A stretch of DNA of 64,000 nt from positions 181,575 through 245,574 of the forward strand of contig NZ_WGNY01000006.1 of assembly GCF_016124325.1 (NCBI RefSeq), read 5' to 3'. This DNA is from Phenylobacterium sp. GTDB taxonomy: Bacteria > Pseudomonadota > Alphaproteobacteria > Caulobacterales > Caulobacteraceae. The notes under the pieces are model-generated. The model worked only from the letters and a program-made list of their open reading frames with translations. It was not told the origin of the DNA and did not search any database. Positions 34,203-42,869 of the stretch are shown here, piece after piece; position 1 is the stretch's first letter; every line of letters begins with the position of its first letter. Position numbers and translations under genes: made by a program.

Positions 34203-35732
34203 ATGAAGCTGTTCAGCGATGTCATTCGCGAGCAGGCGCGCGCGCGTCCGCACGCCGTCGCCTGCCGGTTCGCCGGTTCGGAAATCACCTACGGGGCGCT
34301 CGACCACCGTTCGAACCAGGTGGCGCAAGGTCTCATCGCGGCGAGCGTCGCCCCGGGGACCCGCGTCGCGGTTCTATCCAAGAATTCCGCAGCCTACCTC
34401 GAACTCCTCGGCGGGACGCTGAAATCGGCCACGGTGCTTCTGGCGCTGAACTGGCGTCTGGCGCCCGCCGAACTCGGCTACATCCTGGACCATGGCGAGG
34501 CTGCGGTCCTGTTCGCCGAGCCCGAATTCGCGAACGTGGCCGCCGAACTCGCCGGACGGCTGCGCCCGCCGGCGCTGGTCATGACCCTCGACGGCGCCTA
34601 CGACGCCTGGCGCGATGCTCAGCCTTCGGACGATCCGAACCTGCCCGCTTCGCCCGAGGACGTGTTCGTCCAGATGTACACCAGCGGCACCACCGGGCTG
34701 CCCAAGGGCGTGCAACTCACCCACGCCAACTACAACGCCTCGTTCGACGCGATGGGGCGGCTGGACTGGAGCATCGCCGAGGCCGGCGACACGATCTTCG
34801 CCCCTGCCCCGTTTTTCCACGTCAACGGCCTCAACGCCGTGCTGCGCGGCATGCTCTCGGGCTGTCGGATCCTGACGATCGACCAGTTCCGGCCATCCGA
34901 CGTGGTCGACCTGTTCGAACGCGAACGCGTCACGCGCGCGTCCCTCGCCCCGGCCATGATCCAGATGTGCCTGGAGACGCCCGGCGTCGCGGCGCGCGAC
35001 TTCTCGGCCCTGAAGCTCATCACCTACGGCGGCTCGCCGATCAGCGACACCGTCCTCAAGCGGGCCCGTGACGTGTTCGGGTGCGATTTCGCCCAGGGCT
35101 ACGGCATGACCGAGGCGACCGGGCCCGTCACCATGCTGGCCCCCGCCGATCACCGCGACGACAGTCTGCTGCTGTCCTGCGGCCGCCCGCTGCCAGGCAT
35201 CGGCGTGCAGGTGGTGCGTCCGGACGGCTCGCCCTGCGCCCCGCGGGAGGTGGGCGAGGTGATCGCGCGCGGACCGATGCTGACGGTGGGCTACTGGCGC
35301 GATCCCGACGCCACCGCCCGCACGATCCGCGACGGATGGCTCTACACGGGCGACGCCGGCTACTTCGACGAGACCGGCTATCTCTACATCCACGACCGGG
35401 TGAAGGACATGATCGTGTCCGGCGGCGAGAACGTCTATCCGGCCGAAGTCGAGAACGCGCTCGCCAAGGATCCCGATATCGCCGACGCCGCCGTCATCGG
35501 CGTTCCCGACGCCCGGTGGGGCGAGGCCGTGAAGGCCCTGGTGGTCCTGCGCCCCGGCGCGGCCCGCGACGGCCAGGCGGTCATCGACCGCGTTCGGCGC
35601 CACATCGCCGGCTACAAGGCGCCCAAGAGCGTCGACTTCGTCGAGGCCATCCCGCGCAACCCCGCGGGCAAGATCCTGCGACGCGAACTCCGCCAACCCT
35701 ACTGGGCCGACCAAGCCCGCGCCGTCCACTGA
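34203..35732 (+). CDS. Acyl-CoA synthetase (AMP-forming ligase)
   Basis: The 509-residue protein has all AMP-binding motifs: MYTSGTTGLPKGVQLTH (P-loop), YGMTEATGP, the adenylate-binding DGWLYTGDAGYFDETGYLYIHDRVKDMIVSGGENVYPAEVE and the C-terminal catalytic Lys in NPAGKILRRELR. It activates a carboxylic acid (fatty, aromatic or steroid side chain) to its CoA thioester. The start MKLFSDVIREQARARPHAVAC follows a regulon-type operator. A GST-like gene follows after 14 bases in the same operon. The substrate cannot be read off, but the context suggests a xenobiotic or terpenoid acid. Confidence 0.92.
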   Translation: MKLFSDVIREQARARPHAVACRFAGSEITYGALDHRSNQVAQGLIAASVAPGTRVAVLSKNSAAYLELLGGTLKSATVLLALNWRLAPAELGYILDHGEAAVLFAEPEFANVAAELAGRLRPPALVMTLDGAYDAWRDAQPSDDPNLPASPEDVFVQMYTSGTTGLPKGVQLTHANYNASFDAMGRLDWSIAEAGDTIFAPAPFFHVNGLNAVLRGMLSGCRILTIDQFRPSDVVDLFERERVTRASLAPAMIQMCLETPGVAARDFSALKLITYGGSPISDTVLKRARDVFGCDFAQGYGMTEATGPVTMLAPADHRDDSLLLSCGRPLPGIGVQVVRPDGSPCAPREVGEVIARGPMLTVGYWRDPDATARTIRDGWLYTGDAGYFDETGYLYIHDRVKDMIVSGGENVYPAEVENALAKDPDIADAAVIGVPDARWGEAVKALVVLRPGAARDGQAVIDRVRRHIAGYKAPKSVDFVEAIPRNPAGKILRRELRQPYWADQARAVH

Positions 35733-35746
35733 TAGAAGGCCCAATC

Positions 35747-36778
35747 ATGACTCAGGACCGCATCACGCTGAACGGCGTGCCGGGCTCGCCCTACACCCGC
35801 AAGATGCTGGCGCTGCTGCGCTATCGCCACCTGCCCTACCGCCTGATCCTGGCCTCGCACGCGGGCCCAAGAGGCCTGCCGCGACCCAAGGTGTCGCTTC
35901 TGCCCACCTTCTATTTCCCCGACGAGACGGGCGCGTTGCAGCCCGTGACGGACTCGACGCCCATCCTGCGGCGGCTCGAACGGGACTATGCGGGCCGTTC
36001 TGCGCGCCCGAGCGATCCGGCCCTGGCCTTCCTCGACGCCTTGCTCGAGGACTACGGCGACGAATGGCTGACCAAGGCGATGTTCCACTACCGCTGGGCC
36101 TACGACGCCGATGTCGCGCGCGCCGCCGCGATCCTGCCCGCGTGGCGCGGCGCCCAGACGCCGGACGAAACCCTCCAGCAAGCCGGGCGCGAGGTGTCGG
36201 AACGCCAGATTTCGCGCCTCCGCTACGTCGGCTCGAACCCGACCACCGGCCCGATCATCGAGGAGAGCTATGCGCGCTTCCTCGACCTCTTTGAGGCGCA
36301 TCTGCGCGAGCACCCATTCATGCTGGGCGACCGGCCGGCGGCCTGCGATTTCGCCGCCTTCGGCCAGCTGACCCAGCTCGCGCAGTTCGACCCGACGCCG
36401 ATGGCGCTGACGCTCGAGCGGGCGCCGCGGGTCTTCGCCTGGGTCAGCGCCGTGGAGGACCTGTCCGGCGTGGAGCCGCAGGATTCCGACTGGTTCGACC
36501 CGGCCGCCCTGCCCGCCACGCTGAAGGCGCTCCTCGCCGAGGTCGGCCGGGTGTACGCGCCATTGCTCCTGGCCAATGCGGCGGCGGTGCGCTCGGGCGC
36601 CGAACAGGTTGAGACCGAGATCGCGGGCGGCGCCTGGACCCAGCAGCCGTTCACCTACCAGGCCAAATGCCTCCAGTGGCTGCGCGAGGAATACGCCACC
36701 CTGGACGCCGGCGCGAAGGCCAAGGTCGACGCCGCCCTTGCCGGGACCGGCTGTGAGGTCATCCTGGCCGGACTCTAG
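35747..36778 (+). CDS. Glutathione S-transferase-like protein, 343 aa
   Basis: The N-terminal thioredoxin-like domain starts ITLNGVPGSPYTRKMLALLRYRHLPYRLI and has the S-T-P-I glutathione-contact motif (DSTPILRRLERDY). The C-terminal domain is helical (LAFLDALLEDYGDEWLTKAMFHYRWAYDADVARAA, FMLGDRPAACDFAAFGQL). An extra 110-residue C-terminal extension makes it longer than usual GSTs (about 200-230 residues). It is a clear paralogue of the 331-residue protein at 46988, with the same DPALAFL..L.E.(Y/F)GDEW core. It may act in ether or thioether cleavage or conjugation, but no reaction can be assigned. It converges with the MerR gene, overlapping by four bases. Confidence 0.82.
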   Translation: MTQDRITLNGVPGSPYTRKMLALLRYRHLPYRLILASHAGPRGLPRPKVSLLPTFYFPDETGALQPVTDSTPILRRLERDYAGRSARPSDPALAFLDALLEDYGDEWLTKAMFHYRWAYDADVARAAAILPAWRGAQTPDETLQQAGREVSERQISRLRYVGSNPTTGPIIEESYARFLDLFEAHLREHPFMLGDRPAACDFAAFGQLTQLAQFDPTPMALTLERAPRVFAWVSAVEDLSGVEPQDSDWFDPAALPATLKALLAEVGRVYAPLLLANAAAVRSGAEQVETEIAGGAWTQQPFTYQAKCLQWLREEYATLDAGAKAKVDAALAGTGCEVILAGL

Positions 36779-37200
36779 TCCGCTGCGGGCGGGGCGGACG
36801 GCCCCGCCCCGAAGCCCCGCGGGGCGGCCTCTTGGGCGAGTTCCCGCTCCATGTCGGCGATCGTTCCGCGCAGCACGATCTCGGCCGCTTCCAGCGCCCG
36901 CAGCTTGCCCCTGAGGGCGTCGAGCGCGGCTCCAAGCTGCACGCGGCGGCCCTGGGCTTCGAGATCGAGGATCGGGGCGAACTCATTGAGGCGCAGGCCT
37001 GCGTTGCGCAGCCGTGCGATCAGCAGCAACCGGTCGCGGGCGTGGACTCCGAAGGTGCGCCGGTTGGCCTCGTCGCGCTGAGAGTCGATGAGGCCGCAGA
37101 CCTCGTAGTAGCGGATCGCGCGCGGCGTGAGGCCGTAGGCCGCGGCGATGGCCGAGATCGACGCCTCCGCCACCGCGTGGGAGTCCAATTGGCGCATCAT
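36775..37200 (-). CDS. MerR family transcriptional regulator
   Basis: The 141-residue protein has the MerR DNA-binding domain ISAIAAAYGLTPRAIRYYEVCGLIDSQRDEANRRTFGVHARDRLLLIARLRNAGLRL, then a dimerisation helix (ALDALRGKLRALEAAEIVLRGTIADMERELAQ). It lacks the cysteines of metal- or redox-sensing MerR proteins, so an organic ligand or other signal is likely. Its start overlaps the stop of the DUF1330 gene, so the two are expressed together from the operator-bearing promoter at 37645. Confidence 0.88.
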   Translation of the reverse strand: MMRQLDSHAVAEASISAIAAAYGLTPRAIRYYEVCGLIDSQRDEANRRTFGVHARDRLLLIARLRNAGLRLNEFAPILDLEAQGRRVQLGAALDALRGKLRALEAAEIVLRGTIADMERELAQEAAPRGFGAGPSAPPAAD

Positions 37201-37628
37201 GCCGAGGCCGGGCGATGGTCCGCGTGCAGGGTCGACGAGATCAGGAGCTGGCCCTCCAGACCCGCCTGCCGGTGAACGGCCGCGGCATGGACCGTGGGGT
37301 CGCGCATGACCTGGGAGAACACCGCGCGGGAGGGGTACTCCACCAGTCCGAGGCGGTGCCAGCCCATCTCCCCCGACCCCATCACCAGCCGATCGAGCAG
37401 CGTCGACAGCAGGAAACGCCCACCAAATCCCTCGACGATCGGCTTCATCAGGTCGGAATAGACCATGAAGGCCTCAAGGCCGCTCAGATCCGACGCCCGT
37501 CCGTCCTCATAGATGGCCCGGTCCCGGAACCTCAGCAGATTGACCATCACCACCGGGGTCGGGTCGGTCGAATCTCTCACCTCGACGAACTGTTCCCGGG
37601 TCGGCCCCATCGCGTTGTGCAGTTCCAT
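37197..37628 (-). CDS. DUF1330 domain protein
   Basis: The 143-residue protein (MELHNAMGPTREQFVEVRDS) has the ferredoxin-like core of DUF1330: PVVMVNLLRFRDRAIYEDGRASDLSGLEAFMVYSDLMKPIVEGFGGRFLLSTLLDRLVMG, then GLVEYPSRAVFSQVMRDPTVHAAAVHRQAGL. Function unknown. The family is dimeric and is often found with oxidoreductases and CoA enzymes. The ATG at 37626-37628 lies 16 bases from the perfect palindrome at 37645-37660. An upstream start five codons earlier would overlap that operator and is less likely. Confidence 0.8.
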   Translation of the reverse strand: MELHNAMGPTREQFVEVRDSTDPTPVVMVNLLRFRDRAIYEDGRASDLSGLEAFMVYSDLMKPIVEGFGGRFLLSTLLDRLVMGSGEMGWHRLGLVEYPSRAVFSQVMRDPTVHAAAVHRQAGLEGQLLISSTLHADHRPASA

Positions 37629-37641
37629 ATCCCCCCCAAAC

Positions 37642-37689
37642 AAGAACCGGAATTCCGGTTAGCATGACGAAGCGTGGAGGGTTGCGCAA
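37642..37689 (-). promoter_or_regulatory. Promoter with regulon operator (perfect palindrome)
   Basis: A perfect 16-bp palindrome AACCGGAATTCCGGTT lies at 37645-37660, the most symmetric copy of the shared operator. A TTGCGC -35 element on the minus strand (37684-37689) stands exactly 20 bases upstream of the 22-bp operator window (37642-37663), the spacing seen at four other copies. It would control DUF1330 and MerR. Confidence 0.72.
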
Positions 37690-37711
37690 GGCCGTTCGCA
37701 CGACGCGCTGC

Positions 37712-37828
37712 TAGAGCCTTCCCGGATCGAGTGGAATCACTTGATCCGGACAAGAAGGCTCGATCTTCAAGAGTGTAGAGCCCGTCCGGGCGGGTGAACC
37801 AGCATCCACTTCACCCTGACGGGCTCTA
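37712..37828. repeat. 117-bp palindromic intergenic repeat, copy 1
   Basis: The unit begins TAGAGCCTTCCCGGATC and ends CCCTGACGGGCTCTA, and contains two hairpins (TAGAGCC..GGCTC and TAGAGCCCGTC..GACGGGCTCTA). The second copy is at 53066-53182 with only a few differences. The last CTA of this copy (37826-37828) is, on the minus strand, the TAG stop codon of the TetR gene. The second hairpin would act as a transcription terminator for that gene. Confidence 0.85.
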
Positions 37829-38494
37829 GTCTTGGAGCTGTTCGAAACCCAGGTACCGCATGAGCATAAGAGCCAGCTCGTCCAGGAACGCGGGATCGTC
37901 GAATTCGAACGGGCCGGGACCGTGCAGCAGGTGGGATATGAGCTGGCCGTGCATCATCCGGACGGCAAGACGCGCCCGGTCGTGAAGCCCCGGCGGCGCC
38001 GTAAGCCCGCGCCGTTCCAGCAGCGCCAGGAACTGGTCGGCCTCGAAGGATTCCAGCCGCCGCATCGACGGCCATACGGCCTGGCCTCGGAGGCCGAGTT
38101 CGAACAGCGCGCGGAAGTAGCCCTCGATGCGCCGGATCGTGCGCGCCGAATTCGCCACCAGCCTGCGCATCACGCGGTCGAGCGGGTCCGTGTCGCACGA
38201 CGGGTCGCGGAAGAACGCGGCGAGATTCTCCTCGGCCCGTTCGGCCATGTAGCTCTGGAGGGCGAAGAAGAACGCCTCCTTGTCCTCGAAGCGCCGGTAG
38301 AAGCTGCCGACGGAACATCCGGCCCGCTTGGCGATGTCGGCCACATGCGCCTGCCAGAACCCGCCCTCTGCGAACACCCGCTCGCCGGCCTTCAGCAGAC
38401 GGTCGCGCTGCTCGCGACTGCGTGTCTGATAGACGGGCCTCGCGCCTTTGGGGGCGGGCGCCGGGCTGGCGGCCGCCGCATTCGTTCTACCCAT
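37826..38494 (-). CDS. TetR family regulator, paralogue 1
   Basis: The 222-residue protein has SREQRDRLLKAGERVFAEGGFWQAHVADIAKRAGCSVGSFYRRFEDKEAFFFAL at the N-terminus (helix-turn-helix). A helical C-domain ends MHGQLISHLLHGPGPFEFDDPAFLDELALMLMRYLGFEQLQD. It closely resembles the TetR protein at 46022, including the same recognition helix (CSVGSFYRRF), so both probably bind the same operator. The stop codon TAG is provided by the 117-bp repeat. It lies near several promoters with the 22-bp operator and is a candidate regulator of that regulon. Confidence 0.88.
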   Translation of the reverse strand: MGRTNAAAASPAPAPKGARPVYQTRSREQRDRLLKAGERVFAEGGFWQAHVADIAKRAGCSVGSFYRRFEDKEAFFFALQSYMAERAEENLAAFFRDPSCDTDPLDRVMRRLVANSARTIRRIEGYFRALFELGLRGQAVWPSMRRLESFEADQFLALLERRGLTAPPGLHDRARLAVRMMHGQLISHLLHGPGPFEFDDPAFLDELALMLMRYLGFEQLQD

Positions 38495-38587
38495 CGTCGA
38501 GCGATACCCTCTTCGAAGTCCGGGTGCTCGCTAACAAGCGTCGGCCGCCAAGACAAATCCGGTCCCGGCGAATTCGGCCGCAGGCGC

Positions 38588-39898
38588 CTAGCCGGCCTGC
38601 TCGCGGGGAAGGCGCCGCGCCGCGGCCAGGAAGAGGCCCACCGACACCAGTTCGCCGACGGCGGCCAGGCAGATGGCGTAGCCCAGGCCGCGGGTCCCGA
38701 ACGCCGGCTGCAGCGCATCGCTCGTGACGCCGATGACCAGCGGCCCCAGGCCGAAGCCGACCAGGGAGATGATGAACAGGGTCCAGGCCGAGGCGAAGGC
38801 GCGGGCGCGCGGCGGCGCCAGCGTCTGGATGGTGCCGAAAACCGGGCCGGTGAAGCTGTTGCCGAGGAAGCCGGGCAGGATCAGGCAGGCGATCGCCAGG
38901 GCCGGCGTCGGCGCGAGATAGGCGGTGATGAACAGCGGCGCGCGCACGGCGATCATCGCCGCCGGCAGCCACGCGTACCACCTGTTGTCCCTGCGGCCGA
39001 GGATATCGGCGAACCAGCCCCCGGCCAGCGTGCCGACGACGCCGGTCACGCCCGAGATCAGGCCCAGCGCCAGGCCGGCCTGGCCCGTCGACAACCCGTG
39101 CACCCGGATCATGAACGCCGGGTTCCATTGCAGGGCGCCATAGGAGGTGAAGGCGTGCAGCGCCGAGGCCGCGACTAGGAGATTGAACGCGGGGATCTTC
39201 ATCAGGCTGGCGAAGAGCTCGCGGAACGGCTGGGCGGCTTCGGCCTGGGCCCCGCCGGTCCGCGGCGGCTCCTTCAGCGTCAGGGCCACGATCAGCGAGA
39301 TCACCACCCCCGGCAGCCCCACCACCACGAAGGCGGTCCGCCAATCCAGCATCTCGTTGAGCCAGCCTCCGGCCAGCAGTCCAATGAGGATGCCGAGCGG
39401 CACGCCGCACGAGGTGATCGCCAATGCAGTGGCGCGCTTCCCGTGCGGGAAGATGTCGGCCAGCATCGAGTGGCCCGCCGGCGCCGAGCCGGCTTCGCCC
39501 ACCGCCACGAAGATGCGGGCGACGAGCAGCTGCGGGAAGTTGACGGCCAGGCCGCAGACGGCGGTCGCCGCGCTCCAGAGCGCGAGGCAAGCGGCGATGA
39601 TGCCCTTTCGCGAGACCCGGTCGGCCAGCCGCGCGATCGGCAGGCCGGCCGCCGCGTAGAACAGGGCGAAGCCCAGGCCTGACAGCAGCCCGATCTGAGT
39701 GTCGGTCAGCCCCAGATCCCGGCGGATGGGCTCCACCAGGATCGAGAGCACCTGCCGGTCCACATAGTTGACGATGTAGACGAGCAGCAGGAGGCCCAGG
39801 GCGTAGCGACCGTAACCGCGCGAGAGCGCGGCGCCGGATTCCGCGGCCGGAGGCGCGGCGCTCACGGCCGCCGCAGCCGCGCCTTGCGTCGGCTTCAC
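38588..39898 (-). CDS. MFS transporter
   Basis: The 436-residue protein has twelve predicted membrane segments, starting after about 30 cytoplasmic residues with YALGLLLLVYIVNYVDRQVLSILVEPIRRDLGLTD. It has the MFS loop motif LPIARLADRVSRKG between TM2 and TM3. This is the DRQ-type family (spinster/ACS-like) transporting organic anions or sugar acids. The start is a GTG at 39896-39898 overlapping the stop of the DUF3604 gene (GTGA), since an ATG start would fall inside that gene. It is the last gene of the PpiC/HupE/DUF3604/MFS operon. Confidence 0.87.
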   Translation of the reverse strand: MKPTQGAAAAAVSAAPPAAESGAALSRGYGRYALGLLLLVYIVNYVDRQVLSILVEPIRRDLGLTDTQIGLLSGLGFALFYAAAGLPIARLADRVSRKGIIAACLALWSAATAVCGLAVNFPQLLVARIFVAVGEAGSAPAGHSMLADIFPHGKRATALAITSCGVPLGILIGLLAGGWLNEMLDWRTAFVVVGLPGVVISLIVALTLKEPPRTGGAQAEAAQPFRELFASLMKIPAFNLLVAASALHAFTSYGALQWNPAFMIRVHGLSTGQAGLALGLISGVTGVVGTLAGGWFADILGRRDNRWYAWLPAAMIAVRAPLFITAYLAPTPALAIACLILPGFLGNSFTGPVFGTIQTLAPPRARAFASAWTLFIISLVGFGLGPLVIGVTSDALQPAFGTRGLGYAICLAAVGELVSVGLFLAAARRLPREQAG

Positions 39899-41832
39899 CG
39901 CCCGGCGCCCCGGCTCGCGCTCGCCGTCCGGACGGGCGGCGGCGTGTACCAGATCGGCGACGACCAGGCGCGTTCCTGGAGGGTGGGCGGACCGCCCTCG
40001 GTCGGGATCGGCAAGCCGCGCTTCACCGCCAGGTAGGTGCTCCACCGCGGCGTCGGGATTTCGATGGCCCGCAGGTAGTAGACCGCCGGCTTGCGCGGAT
40101 CGAACTCGGGATCACGCCAGACCGTGCGCATCTGGGCGGCGCCGATCGTGTTGCTGTAGGTCGCGTGGGCGAGGTCGATGGTGTTGCCGACGGGCGGGGC
40201 CTTGCCGGTCTTCGGGTCCACCTTGCGCCCGCCCGACAGCGCGACGTCGAACACCTTCTCGCGATAGTCGCCGCCGTCGAGCCACACCTTCACCACCTGA
40301 ACCCGGTCGATGTTGGCGCCGTCCGGGTCCTTGACCGCCTCGACGATGAAGCTGGGCGCGCCCTTGGCCTGTCCGGCGGGCAGATCGCCGCCCATCGGCG
40401 TCCCCGTACGGTAGGCCTGCCGCACCCAGTCGGTCCGCTTCAGCAGGGCCGGGGTGAAGTCCCAGCCGCCGAAGAAGCGCACGCGCAGACGGGTTCCCGA
40501 GGTGGCGAAGGTCTCCTTGCGCTTCAGCGCCGCGAAGATGGAGTCGCGGGTGTTGACCTCGGCCCAGACCCCCGTGATGGCGGCGCTGCCGACCAGCAGG
40601 GGGTTGTTGATCATGGGCGGACGCCCCTCATGGGCGGCGTTGTCGTCGATCAGCGTGCGCGTCGGGATGATACCGAGCTGGCGCTTGGCGGCGTCGCCGT
40701 CCGGCAGGTTGACGTTGGGATCGACGCCGCCCGGGCTGCCGCCGAACGCCTTCTCGTCCGAGGCCGAGATGCCGTTGTGGAAGTCGCTGCCGCCTACGAC
40801 GCCGAACTTGTAGGGGTTGGCGCCCGCCTTCTCGGCGATGACGAGGCCGCGACCGTAGGCCTGACGGATGTAGCTGCCGTTCGGCTTCGACTTGGTGTCG
40901 CGCTGGGTGATGAGCACGTCCCAGATCTCGAAGTTGGCGAACTCATCGTTGGGCGAGAGCTCGGGGATGGTCTCGGACTGGCCCTTGTTCTGCGCGATCT
41001 CCGAAAGCGGCTCGTTCATCAGCCGACGCTGGGCGTAGGCCTGATCGATGGGACGGCCATCGCTCATCACCCAGTCGTACATCAGCCCGTTCGAGCCGTT
41101 GGCGTTGTGGGGGATGGCGATCACGTCGCGGCCCTCGGCGCGGTTGGCCTCGAGATAGGTCCACAGGTCTTCCGGCTTGCCTGAGTCGGCCGAGGTGAAC
41201 GGCAGCGGCGCGTCCGCCCCTTTGAAGATGACGTTGCGGTGCAGGTTGTAGCGGCCCTCGTTCATCTGGGACCACTCGTAGCCAATTAAGGTGGTGAAGA
41301 CGCCGGGCTTGTAGTTGGCGTTGGCCGCCGCGACCTCGCGCGACCACGCCGACTTCGCCGCCTCCTGCGTGTTGAGGCCCGGAATGTCGCGACCCTGGTA
41401 GCGGGCGTCGCGCAGCATGTAGAAGCTCTTGATCGGGTTCTTCAGGATCTCCTGGCCGATCTCGCTCTTGGCGAACGCGGTATTCGGATCGTCGAGCTGG
41501 TTCAGCAGCCCCATGTTCTCGGAGTGGTCGGTCACGGCCATGAAATCGAGCGGCCAGCCCCGGCGGATCATCTTGCCGCCGTAGTCGACCGCCTCGCCGC
41601 GGGCGAAGCGGTAGGCCTCGTCCGGCCCGATCCGGGTGCCCATCAACCCCCAGGCGTCGAACGAATAGGCGGTGTGCAGGTGCAGCTCGCCGTAGAACGC
41701 CCGCCTCGCGGACGGGTCCACGGCGGCGACGTCCGCCGTCTCGGACGCCACGCCCGTCGGCGCCTGTGGATGGCTGACCGGCGTGCAACCCGCCGCCGTC
41801 AACGCCAGAAGTGGAACCAGCCAGCGCGCCAT
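39895..41832 (-). CDS. DUF3604 family lipoprotein, PHP-like metal hydrolase fold
   Basis: The 645-residue protein has a lipoprotein signal (MARWLVPLLALTAAGC). A PHP-type metal site follows, with YGELHLHTAYSFDAWGLMGTRIGPDEAYRFARGE, FMAVTDHSENMGLL, VIAIPHNANGSNG and KFGVVGGSDFHNG, where the His and Asp residues match PHP phosphoesterase ligands. DUF3604 proteins are large and of unknown substrate. AGGGGAGGG precedes the ATG at 41830-41832, which decides the start over one nine codons earlier. It is encoded between HupE and MFS genes in an overlapping operon and may hydrolyse a phosphate or ester on the periplasmic side. Confidence 0.85.
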   Translation of the reverse strand: MARWLVPLLALTAAGCTPVSHPQAPTGVASETADVAAVDPSARRAFYGELHLHTAYSFDAWGLMGTRIGPDEAYRFARGEAVDYGGKMIRRGWPLDFMAVTDHSENMGLLNQLDDPNTAFAKSEIGQEILKNPIKSFYMLRDARYQGRDIPGLNTQEAAKSAWSREVAAANANYKPGVFTTLIGYEWSQMNEGRYNLHRNVIFKGADAPLPFTSADSGKPEDLWTYLEANRAEGRDVIAIPHNANGSNGLMYDWVMSDGRPIDQAYAQRRLMNEPLSEIAQNKGQSETIPELSPNDEFANFEIWDVLITQRDTKSKPNGSYIRQAYGRGLVIAEKAGANPYKFGVVGGSDFHNGISASDEKAFGGSPGGVDPNVNLPDGDAAKRQLGIIPTRTLIDDNAAHEGRPPMINNPLLVGSAAITGVWAEVNTRDSIFAALKRKETFATSGTRLRVRFFGGWDFTPALLKRTDWVRQAYRTGTPMGGDLPAGQAKGAPSFIVEAVKDPDGANIDRVQVVKVWLDGGDYREKVFDVALSGGRKVDPKTGKAPPVGNTIDLAHATYSNTIGAAQMRTVWRDPEFDPRKPAVYYLRAIEIPTPRWSTYLAVKRGLPIPTEGGPPTLQERAWSSPIWYTPPPVRTASASRGAGR

Positions 41833-41858
41833 AGCGCCCTCCCCTATCGTTCTGCTCA

Positions 41859-42869
41859 TCATGCGAAAGCCGCTCCCAGCCGTTCGAGGAACCAGAAGGC
41901 GGCGAAACATCCGATGCCGTAGGCCGGCGCGAGGCGGGCGAGCCTCGGGGCCCGGATCCCGGTCACGGCGCGGACCCGCGCCAGCGCCCAGAGGACGGCC
42001 ACGCAGGCCGCCACGAACACGATCTGCCCGATCTCCACGCCGACGTTGAACAGGAACAGCGCCGGCGCCGCCTCGTGTGGCGGCAGGCCGATCTCCGACA
42101 GGGCGCCCGCGAAGGCGAAGCCGTGCAACAGTCCGAACGTGAAGGCGACGACCCAGGGATGGCGGCGCGTCAGGGTGTCGGCGTCGGGCCCGCGGGCCAG
42201 TTCCACCGCCACGAAGACGATGCTGAGCGCGACCAGCGCCTCCACCACCGCCGACGGCGCCGTCACCAGGCCCAGAGAGGCCGCGGCCAGGGTGATGCTG
42301 TGGGCCACGGTGAAGGCCGTCACGGCCTTGAAGAGCTTGACGTTGGGCCCGATCAGCAAGAGCAGCCCGGCCACGAACATCAGGTGGTCGACCCCGCCCA
42401 GTATGTGCTCGACGCCGAGGCGCAGGTAGGCGGGCGCGCCGGGCGCGCGGGGCCCGGAGAGCGCCAGCTTCAGCCGCGGCTGGGCCGGCGTCAGCACCGC
42501 GTCGAACCGGCGGCCGTCGGCGGCGGTGATCTGGAGCAGCACGTCCGTCAGGCTGTCGCTGAGGCCGTCGATCGAGACCTCCTGCCCGTCCAGCGGGGTC
42601 TGCGATTGGATGGTCCAGGTCGTGACGAGGAATCCCGAGCCGGCGAACCGATCCTTCGGCGGCGCCTTCAGCCAGCCCGACGACAGCGCCGGCTGCAGCC
42701 GCAGCGCCACGTCGCCCAGGATCGGCCGCTTCCACAGAACCTCGTAGCGATCGGGCGCCGTCTGGGTGACCTGCAGGAGCGCCGGACGCACCTCGTGCGC
42801 GGCGGCGGGTGTCGCCGCCGCGAACAGCCCGACCATGGCGGCCAGCAGCAGACCCAGCCACGCCTTCAT
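41859..42869 (-). CDS. HupE/UreJ family membrane protein
   Basis: The 336-residue protein has a signal segment and a 130-residue periplasmic beta domain (HEVRPALLQVTQTAPDRYEVLWKRPILGD). A membrane domain follows with GVEHILGGVDHLMFVAGLLLLIGPNVKLFKAVTAFTVAHSITLAAASLGLV and FTFGLLHGFAFAGALSEIGLP. The His/Asp-rich intramembrane motifs (GVEHILGG.DH, HS.TL, LHGF) are those of the HupE/UreJ_2 family. HupE/UreJ proteins act in nickel uptake, but this longer type is paired with PpiC and DUF3604 rather than with hydrogenase or urease, so another cargo is possible. It overlaps the PpiC gene by four bases. Confidence 0.83.
   Translation of the reverse strand: MKAWLGLLLAAMVGLFAAATPAAAHEVRPALLQVTQTAPDRYEVLWKRPILGDVALRLQPALSSGWLKAPPKDRFAGSGFLVTTWTIQSQTPLDGQEVSIDGLSDSLTDVLLQITAADGRRFDAVLTPAQPRLKLALSGPRAPGAPAYLRLGVEHILGGVDHLMFVAGLLLLIGPNVKLFKAVTAFTVAHSITLAAASLGLVTAPSAVVEALVALSIVFVAVELARGPDADTLTRRHPWVVAFTFGLLHGFAFAGALSEIGLPPHEAAPALFLFNVGVEIGQIVFVAACVAVLWALARVRAVTGIRAPRLARLAPAYGIGCFAAFWFLERLGAAFA

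Noticed and set aside
41859..42869. A hydrogenase or urease accessory operon
   Set aside because: Only the HupE/UreJ-like gene is present, with no hydrogenase, urease or nickel chaperone genes around it.
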